A DNA stretch of 64,000 bases from positions 1,674,001-1,738,000 of the forward strand of contig CAVYEM010000001.1 in NCBI GenBank assembly GCA_963767635.1, read 5' to 3'. This document shows, piece after piece, positions 34,789-43,105 of this stretch. Origin of the DNA: CAVYEM01 sp963767635 (GTDB lineage: Bacteria > Vulcanimicrobiota > Vulcanimicrobiia > Vulcanimicrobiales > Vulcanimicrobiaceae). The translations under genes were made by a program, and so were the position numbers. How positions within the stretch are numbered: position 1 is the stretch's first letter; each line of letters opens with the position of its first letter. A model generated the notes under the pieces. That model worked only from the letters and a program-made list of their open reading frames with translations, had not been told where the DNA came from and did no database searches.

Positions 34789-36385
34789 TTACGTCGGTGA
34801 AGACGCCGCGCTGGTCGTTACGGGGTTGGCAGAACCATTGCTTTTGGCGATCGACTCGCGGTTCTTGCCCGGGCCCGGGTGATTGGGCAGCTTCTCCAGC
34901 TTGAGCGCTTTCTCCAAGTCGACGCCCGCGCGCTTGGCCACCTGCGTACCGTAATCTTCATCGCAGTGGTACAGATGCCACACCATGCGCAGCGCAATGT
35001 TTTCCGGGCACGTTTTGAGATCGTCACTCACGTTCTTGAGCAGACTCCTCGCGCTCCCAGTCTTCGAACGAGCGATAACGCTCGCCGGCCTGCGCGTAAT
35101 CGTCTTGCGTTCGCGTTACGGCCTCGCGGCAGCAGAACGCGTCGACGTGCTGCATCCAATCGCGCGAGGCCTTCGTCGCCTCGTTCAGTCCGCCCGACGA
35201 ACTCGGCTCGTAGTTCACGTGCGGATTTTCTCCCGAATCGTCCACGTACTGCGCCATCTGCCCGTCGCGCTGGTTGGTGCGCACGGGCACCTTGGGCTTG
35301 TTGATTGCTAACTGCAAATAATTGGGTCCGACGCGGTAGCGCTGAGTGTCGGAGTACGAGAACGTGCGTCCGATCAGCATTTTGTCGTCGGAGAAGTCCA
35401 TCCCGTCCACCAACACGCCCGTGCCGAACGCCGCTTGCTCGACTTCCGTAAAGAAGTTTTTAGGATTGCGGTTGAGCACCATGCGCCCCACTGCGCGTTT
35501 CGGAAACTTATCTTCGGGCCAAACCTTGGTGTCGTCGAGCGGATCGAACGTGAGCTCGGAGTGCTCGTCCTCAGACATCGTCTGCACGCGCATCTCCCAT
35601 TCAGGAAAGTCACCTTTTTCGATGGCCTCATACAAATCGCGCGTCGCGTGGCCGACGTCGCTGCCTTGAATTTTCCCGGCCTGCTCGGCGGTTAAATTGC
35701 GCGCGCCCTGTTTTGGAACCCAATGATATTTAACCAGGAACGCTTCGCCGCGGTCGTTGATCCAGCGATAGGTATTCACGCCCGAACCGATCATCTCGCG
35801 GTAGTTCGCCGGAATTCCCCACGGGCTCTTGACCCACGTGACCATGTGCAGCGTTTCCGGACTGTTTGAAACGAAGTCGTAGAAGCGCCATGCAACTTCC
35901 GCGTTCGTAACGGGATCCGGCTTGAACGCGTGCACCATGTCGGGAAACTTCATCGCATCTCGGATGAAAAACACCGGCAGATTGTTGCCGACGAGATCCC
36001 AGTTGCCGTCTTTGGTATAAAATTTGATTGCGAATCCGCGCGGATCGCGCGCGGTTTCTGGAGAGTTCTTGCCACCCACGACCGTAGAGAAGCGGACGAA
36101 CACCGGGGTTTGGTATCCCGCCTCCGCGATCACTTTGGCGCGCGTGTACTGCGTCGCGGGTTCATCTCCGATCTTGCCGTACGCTTCAAAATAGCCGTGT
36201 GCGCCTGCCCCGCGCGCATGCACGACGCGTTCGGGTACGCGCTCGCGATCGAAGTGCGTGATCTTTTCCAGATAATGGTAGTTTTCGAGCGTCGCCGGTC
36301 CTCGCTCGCCCACCGTACGCAAATTCTGGTTGTCGTGGACGGGATGACCCTGACGCGTGGTTAAGATGCGGTCATTCTCACTCAT
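34789..36385 (-). CDS. kat: Haem catalase (monofunctional), apparent frameshift near the C-terminus
   Basis: 531 residues corrected. Distal His in RVVHARGAGAHGYFEAYG, FVRFSTVVGGKNSPETARDP with RGFAIKFYTKDGNWDLVGNN (distal Asn), and the proximal Tyr segment GRTFSYSDTQRYRVGPNYLQ. The catalase-immune-responsive tail is also present (DDLKTCPENIALRMVWHLYH), but in another frame. Break at 35042-35046 (AGACT on plus): removing the extra base restores AGCT and gives EELLKNVSDDLK. The span is 3n+1. ATG 36385 chosen because the family's conserved text starts right after. Detoxifies hydrogen peroxide. Confidence 0.93.
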
Positions 36386-36485
36386 GAAGCGGAGTTTGCA
36401 CGATAGCGCAACCAACTCCCGCAAGGCTGCCGGCTGCTGCCGGGGCCTGAGCTTATTCGTGCAGACGATAGGCGGGCGGCCTGCT

Positions 36486-37014
36486 TCAAGACGCGTTCGC
36501 GAGGACGCGCTCCGCATGCGCCATGTTCGCTTGGATGGCGGGATTGAAACCACTCCATGTCGCCCGAACGCGCCCTTGCGGATCGATGACGACCATCGTC
36601 GGAAAACCCTCGATCCGAAAAAATCCTTGGGAGAGCGTTTTCGGATCGAGCGCAACGTTGCGCAAACCGTATCGGCGGGAAAACGCTTCCACGACGGCCT
36701 TCGGCTCGCCGACGTCCACCGGCACGACGTCGACGTGCGGGTGCGCGCGCGCAAACCGTTCGACGAGCGGCAGCGAGAGTTTGCACGGCTCGCACCACGA
36801 TGCCCAAAAATCCAGAAACACGACGCGACCGCGGTGTTGCGTCAGCACGAAATTTTCGCCCGACAGCATTGCGTAGCTCGACATGGGGTGCCGGCAGTGC
36901 GCCGGCCGAGCTCAAAAAACGCGGGGCGACGAGCAGTTTGTACGCCACGAAAAGTACGGCTGCGACGGCGAGCAGATCAAGCCATCGTCCGGTCCACAGC
37001 CGGCGCAGATTCAT
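36486..37014 (-). CDS. Membrane-anchored thioredoxin (TlpA/ResA-like), apparent frameshift
   Basis: 175 residues corrected. An N-terminal membrane anchor (LDLLAVAAVLFVAYKLLVA), then a thioredoxin domain with VVFLDFWASWCEPCKLSLPL (CEPC active site), VDVVPVDVGEPKAVVEAFS and the cis-Pro region IEGFPTMVVIDPQG. Faces the periplasm and probably serves cytochrome c maturation or disulfide reduction; a c-type cytochrome is encoded elsewhere in the window. Anchor and domain lie in different frames that join at 36874-36878 beside AGCT: removing one base after GAGCT gives PHVELAMLSGENF. The ATG 37014 overlaps the thiolase stop (ATGA). Confidence 0.82.
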
Positions 37015-38228
37015 TCGGCGGCAAACACGGCCGCGATGCCTTGACCGCCTCCGATGCACGCTGAAGCGACGGCGAAGCCGCCGCTGCCCTCGCGCAGTTC
37101 GTGCACCGCCGTCAGCGCGAGCCGCGCACCCGATGCGCCGAGCGGGTGCCCCAGGGAGATCGCGCCGCCGTGCGGGTTCAAACGCAGTCCGTTGCCCTCG
37201 CTTTGCATGCTTGCGTACGGCAGCGCTTTCAAGCACGCCAACACTTGCGGCGCAAACGCTTCGTTGATCTCCATAACGGAGAGATCGGTGTGCGCGATGC
37301 GCGCGGATTCGAGCGCTTTGGGAATCGCAACGGCGGGACCGATGCCCATGACGTCGGGATCGACGCCGACGACACTGGACCCAATCAGACGTCCCATCCA
37401 CGATAGCCCGTCGGCCTTAGCCTGCTTTACGGTAGTCAACACGACGGCCGCAGCACCGTCGGTGATGCCGCTCGCGTTTCCCGGCGTAACCACGCCGTCC
37501 TTGCGAAAGCGCGGCGGCAGCTTCCCCAGTTTTTCCATGGAGAGTCCGGCGCGCGGTCCTTCGTCCTTATCGACGACTGTGACGTTGCCTTTTCGATCCG
37601 TAATCTCCAGCGGCGCGATCTCTTCGGCGAAATATCCGTTCGTTTGGGCTTGAAGCGCGCGCTCTTGCGAGGCCAGCGCAAACTCATCGCACGCTTCCCG
37701 CGCGATGCCGTAGCGCTGCGCGAGATTTTCGGCCGTGATGGCCATGGGCATGCCGTTGTACGAATCCGTGAGCGCTTCCCACAGCGTGTCTTCAAATTTT
37801 ACTTGCGCGCCTAACGGGAATCCGGTGCGAGCTCCGCGTACCACGTGCGGCGCCTGGCTCATTGCTTCAGTCCCGCCCGCGAGCGCATACGTCGATTGCC
37901 CGAGCATGAGCGAATTTGCGGCGGTCAGAATGGCCTGCAGTCCGCTCCCGCACAAGCGGTTTAGCGTGAGCGCCGGCACGCCGACCGGTATGCCCGCGCG
38001 CAGTCCGGCGTGACGAGCCAGATAGATTGCGTCCGCGCTCGTCTGCATAACGTTTCCGAACACGACGTCGTCGATGCGCTCTTTGGGCACGCCGCTGCGC
38101 GCGATTGCGGCCTGCGCGGCATGGACGGCGAGATCTGTGGCAGTGAACCCGGCGAGCACCCCGCCGAAGTTGCCGAACGGCGTGCGCGCGCCGGCGAGCA
38201 GAACGATATCGTTATCCGAAGCTGACAT
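37011..38228 (-). CDS. Acetyl-CoA C-acyltransferase (thiolase)
   Basis: 405 residues. IVLLAGARTPFGNFGGVL, the acylated Cys in LTLNRLCGSGLQAILTAAN, GGTEAMSQAPHVVRG, MGIGPAVAIPKAL, EINEAFAPQVLACLKAL, NPHGGAISLGHPLGASGARL (catalytic His) and the final ASACIGGGQGIAAVF (second Cys). Cleaves or forms 3-ketoacyl-CoA and complements the dehydrogenase and hydratase encoded about 4 kb away on the other strand. ATG 38228 is chosen; longer upstream frames have no family text. Confidence 0.93.
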   Translation of the reverse strand: MSASDNDIVLLAGARTPFGNFGGVLAGFTATDLAVHAAQAAIARSGVPKERIDDVVFGNVMQTSADAIYLARHAGLRAGIPVGVPALTLNRLCGSGLQAILTAANSLMLGQSTYALAGGTEAMSQAPHVVRGARTGFPLGAQVKFEDTLWEALTDSYNGMPMAITAENLAQRYGIAREACDEFALASQERALQAQTNGYFAEEIAPLEITDRKGNVTVVDKDEGPRAGLSMEKLGKLPPRFRKDGVVTPGNASGITDGAAAVVLTTVKQAKADGLSWMGRLIGSSVVGVDPDVMGIGPAVAIPKALESARIAHTDLSVMEINEAFAPQVLACLKALPYASMQSEGNGLRLNPHGGAISLGHPLGASGARLALTAVHELREGSGGFAVASACIGGGQGIAAVFAAE

Positions 38229-38271
38229 AGCGGGCGGGGTTTCCAGCCCATGTGCGGAACCCACCTTCCCC

Positions 38272-39219
38272 ATGCCCATGAACCGCCCCGCGGCCATCAC
38301 GCTTGATGCCCGCTCGCTTTCGCCTGCAAGCAAGGCGGATCAGATCCTCGAGGCCTTCGACAAGCTGACGATCAACGCGGTGCTGGAGATCAACGAGGAG
38401 ACGGATCCCCGCGCCCTACGCAACGAAATGCAGCAGCTGCGGCCAGGCAAGTTCTCCTGGGACTCCCGTAATTTAGGCTCCAATCGCTGGACGGTGCGGC
38501 TGGAGCGCATCGACGAGAACGCCGAGGGCGAGGCATTTCTTCAGCACGTCTCGCCCTTCGCGGTGGCCAAAGCGAGCACAGTGCGCGAACTGGCCGGACA
38601 AATGAGCGAGCGCACCTTTAAAGCCGGCGAAACGATCTTCGACGAAGGCGAGATTTGGCCGTATTTGGCCATCGTCAAACACGGCAAGGCGATCCTCACG
38701 CTGCTCTCGCCAGACGGCAAAACACACACGCTGGGCGAGCGGCTCACGCACGATACGCTCAACGACTCCGGTACCTTCGATCAAGGCGGTTCCACGACGC
38801 GCGCGGAGGCCCTCACGGATGCGGTCCTCGTGACGTTGCCCAGCGAAGCGGTGCTGCACGCGTGCCGGAACGATTCAGAATTGGCGCTCGGGTTTTTGGC
38901 GTCTGCTTCGCAAGGCCGGCGTCGCTCCATCGACACGATCGCCGACCTGGCTTTCGCGCACGTGCTGCAGCGCGTTGCGAAGTTTTTGCTGGGCTACGCG
39001 CGCGCATCCGTCGGGATGACGCGCGGTCTTCCGGGTGTTGAAAATCTTTCGCAGGCGCAGATTGCCGCCGCCGCAGGCACCGTGCGCGACATGGCGGCGC
39101 GCGCGCTTTTGCGTTTGAAGAACGCGGGCGCCGTCGAACTCGATCGCGGGCGCGTCAAGGCGATCGATCGATCGCGCTTGGAAGCGTTCGCGCAAAACGT
39201 TCACGCGCCACCGGTGTAG
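38272..39219 (+). CDS. DUF2249 domain fused to Crp/Fnr-type regulator
   Basis: 315 residues. Residues about 8-80 resemble DUF2249 (LDARSLSPASKADQILEAFD, LRNEMQQLRPGKFSW), a small domain often found near nitric-oxide and respiration proteins. A cyclic-nucleotide-binding-like beta-roll follows (FKAGETIFDEGEIWPYLAIV, KTHTLGERLTHDTLNDSGTF), then a winged helix (QAQIAAAAGTVRDMAARALL, LKNAGAVELDRGRVKAIDRS). No Fnr-type Cys cluster is apparent. Probably senses a redox or electron-transport state, inferred from domain company only. It may control the MFS gene 15 bases downstream. ATG 38272 or 38278. Confidence 0.72.
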   Translation: MPMNRPAAITLDARSLSPASKADQILEAFDKLTINAVLEINEETDPRALRNEMQQLRPGKFSWDSRNLGSNRWTVRLERIDENAEGEAFLQHVSPFAVAKASTVRELAGQMSERTFKAGETIFDEGEIWPYLAIVKHGKAILTLLSPDGKTHTLGERLTHDTLNDSGTFDQGGSTTRAEALTDAVLVTLPSEAVLHACRNDSELALGFLASASQGRRRSIDTIADLAFAHVLQRVAKFLLGYARASVGMTRGLPGVENLSQAQIAAAAGTVRDMAARALLRLKNAGAVELDRGRVKAIDRSRLEAFAQNVHAPPV

Positions 39220-39234
39220 TCCCCGGAGATTCAC

Positions 39235-40473
39235 ATGTTGCGCCATACCGCGCACCGGACGGAATCGCGCTACGAAATTCTCGGTCTCTTTTCGGCTTCG
39301 ATGATCGCCGCATCGGTGATCGTCGTGGCGATTGGGATGCTCTTGCCGTACGTTGCGCATGCGCTCCCCGCCGACAAAGGACATATATCGTTGCTGGTAA
39401 CGGCGCTGCTGGGGGGAGGGATGCTGACCACTGCGATCAGCGGCGCCGCGACGGATCGCTTCGGCGATCGAGCCGTCTTGGCGGCGTGCGGCATCATCAT
39501 GGGCGCAACGCTCGTCGCGTCCGCCGCGATTGCATCGTTTTGGTGGATATTCGCCTGCTTCGTGCTCTACGGGATGGGATTTGCGGCGATCAATCCGGTC
39601 GGCAGTCACGCCATTCTATTCTTCTTCAAGCCCCAAGAGCGCGGGATGGCGATGGGCATCCGGCAAATGGGCATGCCGCTCGGAGGCGTGTTGGGCGCGA
39701 TGCTGATTGCTACGACGGGGCAATACTTGGGATATCGTGCCTCGCTATGCGTTGCCGGCGTGCTGGTATGGATCGTCACGGTCGGCGCCGCCGCGTTATA
39801 TCGTGAGCCCTCACAACTTTCCGGCAAACCGGTTCGCGCCGGAATTTTGTTTAGCGATATGCTGCGCATCGCACGTGAACCGCGTCTGATCGGCATCACT
39901 CTGACTTGCATCGTCCTTTTTGCCGTGCAAGTGGCGCTCATGGGTTTCTTCCCGTGGACGCTGGTGAACCAGGCGCACGTGTCGGTGCCGTTTGCGTCCG
40001 CACTGTTCGTCATCGCGCAGTTGGCTGCTGCGGCGGGACGGTTACTGTGGGGCTGGACCAGCGACCGCTTCTTTCATCGTAATCGCATTCTGCCGCTCGC
40101 GGTTACCTGCGTCTTGTGCTCGGCAGCCGCACTTGCCGTGGCCGGCGTCGCACACATGAGCTTGCCTGCGCTCGTGGGAATCGCGCTCGCTTTGGGATTC
40201 GCCGCTGAAGGATGGTTCGGGATGGCGATCATCGCGATGGCCGAAGTCGGCGGCGAAGAGCACGCGGGCAGCGCGCTCGGATTCAGCCTCACGTGGGTGT
40301 TTGCGGCGGGCGTCGTAACGCCCGCATTGTTTCAGCTCACGATGCAGCGCGCGGGCATCCCCGCCGCATGGCACGGGCTGGCGGTGCTTTCGCTCATCGG
40401 TTTAGTGCCCGCGGCGATGCTTCTGATCGCGCCCGGCAGACGCGAAGCTGCACCGGTTCCGAGATCGCCGTAG
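39235..40473 (+). CDS. MFS transporter
   Basis: 412 residues with 12 hydrophobic segments. First-loop MFS motif ISGAATDRFGDRAVLAACG, then GFAAINPVGSHAILFFFKPQ and MGIRQMGMPLGGVLGAMLI; a second-half loop WGWTSDRFFHRNRILPLA mirrors the first. Similar in form to nitrate/oxalate or cyanate-type carriers but the substrate cannot be fixed. Starts 15 bases after the DUF2249-Crp gene, probably one transcript. Confidence 0.85.
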   Translation: MLRHTAHRTESRYEILGLFSASMIAASVIVVAIGMLLPYVAHALPADKGHISLLVTALLGGGMLTTAISGAATDRFGDRAVLAACGIIMGATLVASAAIASFWWIFACFVLYGMGFAAINPVGSHAILFFFKPQERGMAMGIRQMGMPLGGVLGAMLIATTGQYLGYRASLCVAGVLVWIVTVGAAALYREPSQLSGKPVRAGILFSDMLRIAREPRLIGITLTCIVLFAVQVALMGFFPWTLVNQAHVSVPFASALFVIAQLAAAAGRLLWGWTSDRFFHRNRILPLAVTCVLCSAAALAVAGVAHMSLPALVGIALALGFAAEGWFGMAIIAMAEVGGEEHAGSALGFSLTWVFAAGVVTPALFQLTMQRAGIPAAWHGLAVLSLIGLVPAAMLLIAPGRREAAPVPRSP

Positions 40474-40486
40474 CGGCCCCTTCGAC

Positions 40487-40780
40487 AACCCTTCGACAAG
40501 CTCAGGGTGACAAGCCCAGGTGCTAAGCGAATCCCAAGCTTGTCATGCTGAGCTTGTCGAAGCATCGCCGACCCTTCGACAGGCTCAGGGTGACAAGAGA
40601 AGCGCGCTCAGGGTGACAAGCCCAAGTGCTAAGCGAATCCCAAACTTGTCATGCTGAGCTGCTGAGCTTGTCGAAGCATCGCCGACCCTTCGACAGGCTC
40701 AGGGTGACAAGAGCAGCGCGCTCAGGTGACAAGAGCAGCGCGCTCAGGGTGACAAAAGCAGCGCGCTCAGGGTGACAGCA
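40487..40780. repeat. Array of REP-like repeats (TTCGACAAGCTCAGGGTGAC family)
   Basis: About 2.5 tandem copies of a unit of roughly 85-110 bases. Each contains CCCTTCGACARGCTCAGGGT followed by GACAAG, a spacer, and the inverted arm TTGTCATGCTGAGCTTGTCG. The right end degenerates into short units AGCAGCGCGCTCAGGGTGAC repeated four times. The two arms can pair into long hairpins. Related single copies lie near 45816-45845 and 52015-52165. No coding content. Confidence 0.8.
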
Positions 40781-41306
40781 CTGCCGTCTCGCCGGCGGCT
40801 TGCGCGTCGAAGGCAGCGCGTTTGTTTTTGGCCGCAGCTTCAGCGAGCGGCTGCGTGGGCGCTTGCGAACGCGGAGCCAGCGCTTCACGCCCCTTGCGCA
40901 CGGATCCCAACGCGTTGGCCAACCGCGCCTCCAGTTCGCCGAGCAGTTGCGCGGCATATCGGTCCGCGCCCTCGCGTACCACCCGCGCGCGTTCCTCGGC
41001 TTCGTGCAACACGACGTCCGCGGTCGTGCGCGCGCGCTGCACGATCTCGTGCTCGTCAACGAGTTCGTCATGCTTGGAGGTGGCTTGCGTGACGATCGAC
41101 TGCGCCTTCTCTTGCGCCGCTCGAATCATGCGATCTTGATCCTTAGCGATCATTTTGGCGCGGCCCACTTCCTCGGGCAGCGAAGAGCGAATCTTCTCGA
41201 CGAATTCGACCAACCGTTCCTCGCTCAGAACGCGGTATCCGGCGGGCAGCCACGTGCCCTCGTGAACGTACGATTCCAGTTTTTCTAAAACGCGATAGAC
41301 CGACAT
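40767..41306 (-). CDS. Coiled-coil protein, DivIVA-like or ATP-synthase-b-like
   Basis: 179 residues, soluble, almost wholly helical. N-terminal VYRVLEKLESYVHEGTWLPA and RLVEFVEKIRSSLPEEVGRA, then a coiled coil rich in E, A, R and Q (QDRMIRAAQEKAQSIVTQAT, ARTTADVVLHEAEERARVVR). The C-terminal 40 residues are Ala-rich and run into the repeat array. It sits 15 bases before coaD, a place where similar uncharacterised coiled-coil proteins occur in other bacteria. Function unknown. Confidence 0.65.
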   Translation of the reverse strand: MSVYRVLEKLESYVHEGTWLPAGYRVLSEERLVEFVEKIRSSLPEEVGRAKMIAKDQDRMIRAAQEKAQSIVTQATSKHDELVDEHEIVQRARTTADVVLHEAEERARVVREGADRYAAQLLGELEARLANALGSVRKGREALAPRSQAPTQPLAEAAAKNKRAAFDAQAAGETAVLSP

Positions 41307-41321
41307 GCGATTCCTCCGTTG

Positions 41322-41840
41322 TTACGATGAGCTGCGAAGCGTTGCCCGCTTTGTGGCCATGACGCGCATTACCGGATCCGGGACCAATGCTGCGACGTCG
41401 CCGCCCAGGAAGAATACTTCCTTGACGATGCTTGAACTGACGAACGAGTATTTTTGATCCGACATCAGAAACATCGTGTCCACGTCCGAAAGCGCGCGAT
41501 TCATCAGCGCCGTGGACATTTCATTTTCAAAGTCGGACACCACGCGAAGGCCTTTGACGATGACGTCCGCTTCGCGGGCTCGCACGAAATCCGCGAGCAG
41601 ACCGCGAAAGTGCTCGACGCGAACGTTCGGCATATGCGCGGCACACTCGCGAATCATCGTTTCGCGTTCCTCGAGCGGGAACATGGGCTCGCGTTTTTGG
41701 GGATTCACGACGACCGCGACGATCAGTTCGCCGAAGTACTTGGCCGCGCGTTGGATCACATCGAGGTGACCGTTCGTCGGAGGATCGAACGAACCGGGAT
41801 AGATGGCACGGCGAACTTGAGAAAGCCGACCGTTATTCAT
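41322..41840 (-). CDS. coaD: Phosphopantetheine adenylyltransferase CoaD
   Basis: 172 residues. RRAIYPGSFDPPTNGHLDVI carries the (T/H)xGH nucleotidyl-transfer motif; LIVAVVVNPQKREPMFPLEE, VIVKGLRVVSDFENEMSTAL, MFLMSDQKYSFVSSSIVKEV with SSS-x-V-K-E binding ATP. Fourth step of coenzyme A synthesis. The coding end of rsmD overlaps its start by 8 bases, so rsmD-coaD are coupled, a common pairing. Confidence 0.95.
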   Translation of the reverse strand: MNNGRLSQVRRAIYPGSFDPPTNGHLDVIQRAAKYFGELIVAVVVNPQKREPMFPLEERETMIRECAAHMPNVRVEHFRGLLADFVRAREADVIVKGLRVVSDFENEMSTALMNRALSDVDTMFLMSDQKYSFVSSSIVKEVFFLGGDVAALVPDPVMRVMATKRATLRSSS

Positions 41841-42399
41841 TCGAACCGGCGCTTCGTTCTACCGGCGTGAAAAAAGCCAGCGCGACATCTCCGTACACTT
41901 CTTCGCGTACGCCTCGGTACCCCGGTATCTGCGGCAGAATCGTGCGTGCGCTGTGCTCGAAGATGACCCAGGCGGTCGGGGCGAGCAAATCCCGCTCCAA
42001 GAGCAGCCGGAACATCTGCATCGGGATCTCGCCGTCGTACGGCGGATCGGCATACACGATATCGAACGTGCCGTCGAGCCGATACAGCGCGCGATCGACG
42101 GGCGCGCCCACGACCGAGAGAACTTTCGAAACGCCGAGGTGGTTCGCGGCTTCTTTGATCGCTTCGGCGGTTTCGCGATGACCCTCAACGCATACCACCG
42201 ACGCAGCGCCGCGTGAGGCCGCCTCAAAACCGATCGCGCCCGTTCCCGAAAATAAATCCAAAAAGCGCGCGCCCTCGATGCGCGGCTGCAAAATTGAAAA
42301 CAGCGACTCCTTCACGCGTCCGGGCGTCGGGCGTACGTTCATGCCTTTGGGCGATTTGAGTTTGCGGCTTCCCAGATTGCCGCCCGTAATTTTGGGCAC
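41833..42399 (-). CDS. rsmD: 16S rRNA (guanine966-N2)-methyltransferase RsmD
   Basis: 188 residues. ITGGNLGSRKLKSPKGMNVR and PTPGRVKESLFSILQPRIEG at the start, SAM site ARFLDLFSGTGAIGFEAASR, catalytic FDIVYADPPYDGEI (DPPY). Methylates G966 in 16S rRNA. Next to coaD as in many bacteria. Confidence 0.94.
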   Translation of the reverse strand: MPKITGGNLGSRKLKSPKGMNVRPTPGRVKESLFSILQPRIEGARFLDLFSGTGAIGFEAASRGAASVVCVEGHRETAEAIKEAANHLGVSKVLSVVGAPVDRALYRLDGTFDIVYADPPYDGEIPMQMFRLLLERDLLAPTAWVIFEHSARTILPQIPGYRGVREEVYGDVALAFFTPVERSAGSNE

Positions 42400-42410
42400 G
42401 CCGCGCTGTT

Positions 42411-43070
42411 CTACACGAGGGCCAGCAGTTCCGCGAGGCTGTGGATAACTGCGGTCGGCGCAGCGACCTCGGGCGGGTACGTTGCTCCTTCAGCGTCCAA
42501 CCAAATGCCTTGCATGCCCGCAGACAACGCTCCGGCGATATCGCTTTTCGGAGTATCACCGACGTAGGCGATGTGCCCAGGTTCGCATTGCAGCGCATGC
42601 GCAAGCGCTGCAAACGCCGCTCGCTCCGGTTTTTGGATGCCGATATCTGCACTGACGAGAACCTCGCCGCGAAATCCCACACGCGCGGCTTTGCGCTGCT
42701 GCAGCGGCGACCACCCATTGGTCAGTATGGCTGTGCGTACGCCGCGTTCGCGCAATTCCGCCAGCGTCGGGCGCGCGTCCGGTGCCGGTATCACCAATGC
42801 TTCCACCATGTCCAAGCAGAGATCCTTATATTCGGACGCCCACTGGCCGTGCGGTGCGCAGCGCTCGCGCATAAACCGATCGACTGCCGTTTCGATCGTA
42901 AAGCGCCCGCTGCGCTGGGCAACCAAGAGCGCGTCGATGCGTTCGATCTCCTCGGCGAGCGTTCCGACGCACTGACCGCCGCGCGCGCACGCTTCGTCCA
43001 GCAAATGCAAGAACGCAACGCGTTCGAGCTTGTTGTCGATGCCCAGCGTATGGTCGAAGTCAAAGCCCAC
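42411..43070 (-). CDS. HAD-superfamily hydrolase
   Basis: 219 residues. Motif I at the extreme N-terminus (GFDFDHTLGIDNKLERVAFL), helical cap, motif II VRTAILTNGWSP, motif III with QKPERAAFAALAHAL, motif IV HIAYVGDTPKSDIAGALSAG. All Asp and Lys residues needed for phosphatase activity are present. Resembles phosphoglycolate phosphatase/YjjG types; substrate uncertain. 11 bases from rsmD, same operon. Confidence 0.85.
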   Translation of the reverse strand: MGFDFDHTLGIDNKLERVAFLHLLDEACARGGQCVGTLAEEIERIDALLVAQRSGRFTIETAVDRFMRERCAPHGQWASEYKDLCLDMVEALVIPAPDARPTLAELRERGVRTAILTNGWSPLQQRKAARVGFRGEVLVSADIGIQKPERAAFAALAHALQCEPGHIAYVGDTPKSDIAGALSAGMQGIWLDAEGATYPPEVAAPTAVIHSLAELLALV

Positions 43071-43105
43071 GGCGGCGATGCACCGGGAGCCTTGCGCAGC
43101 CTGCG

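Noticed and set aside
36382..37401. Long 339-residue minus-strand frame covering the thioredoxin anchor
   Set aside because: Only about 45 residues of it (the membrane anchor) belong to the real gene; the rest is antisense or out-of-frame text of the thiolase and thioredoxin genes.
40487..40780. CRISPR array
   Set aside because: Repeats are adjacent, variable in length and have inverted arms; there are no unique spacers of constant size and no cas genes nearby.
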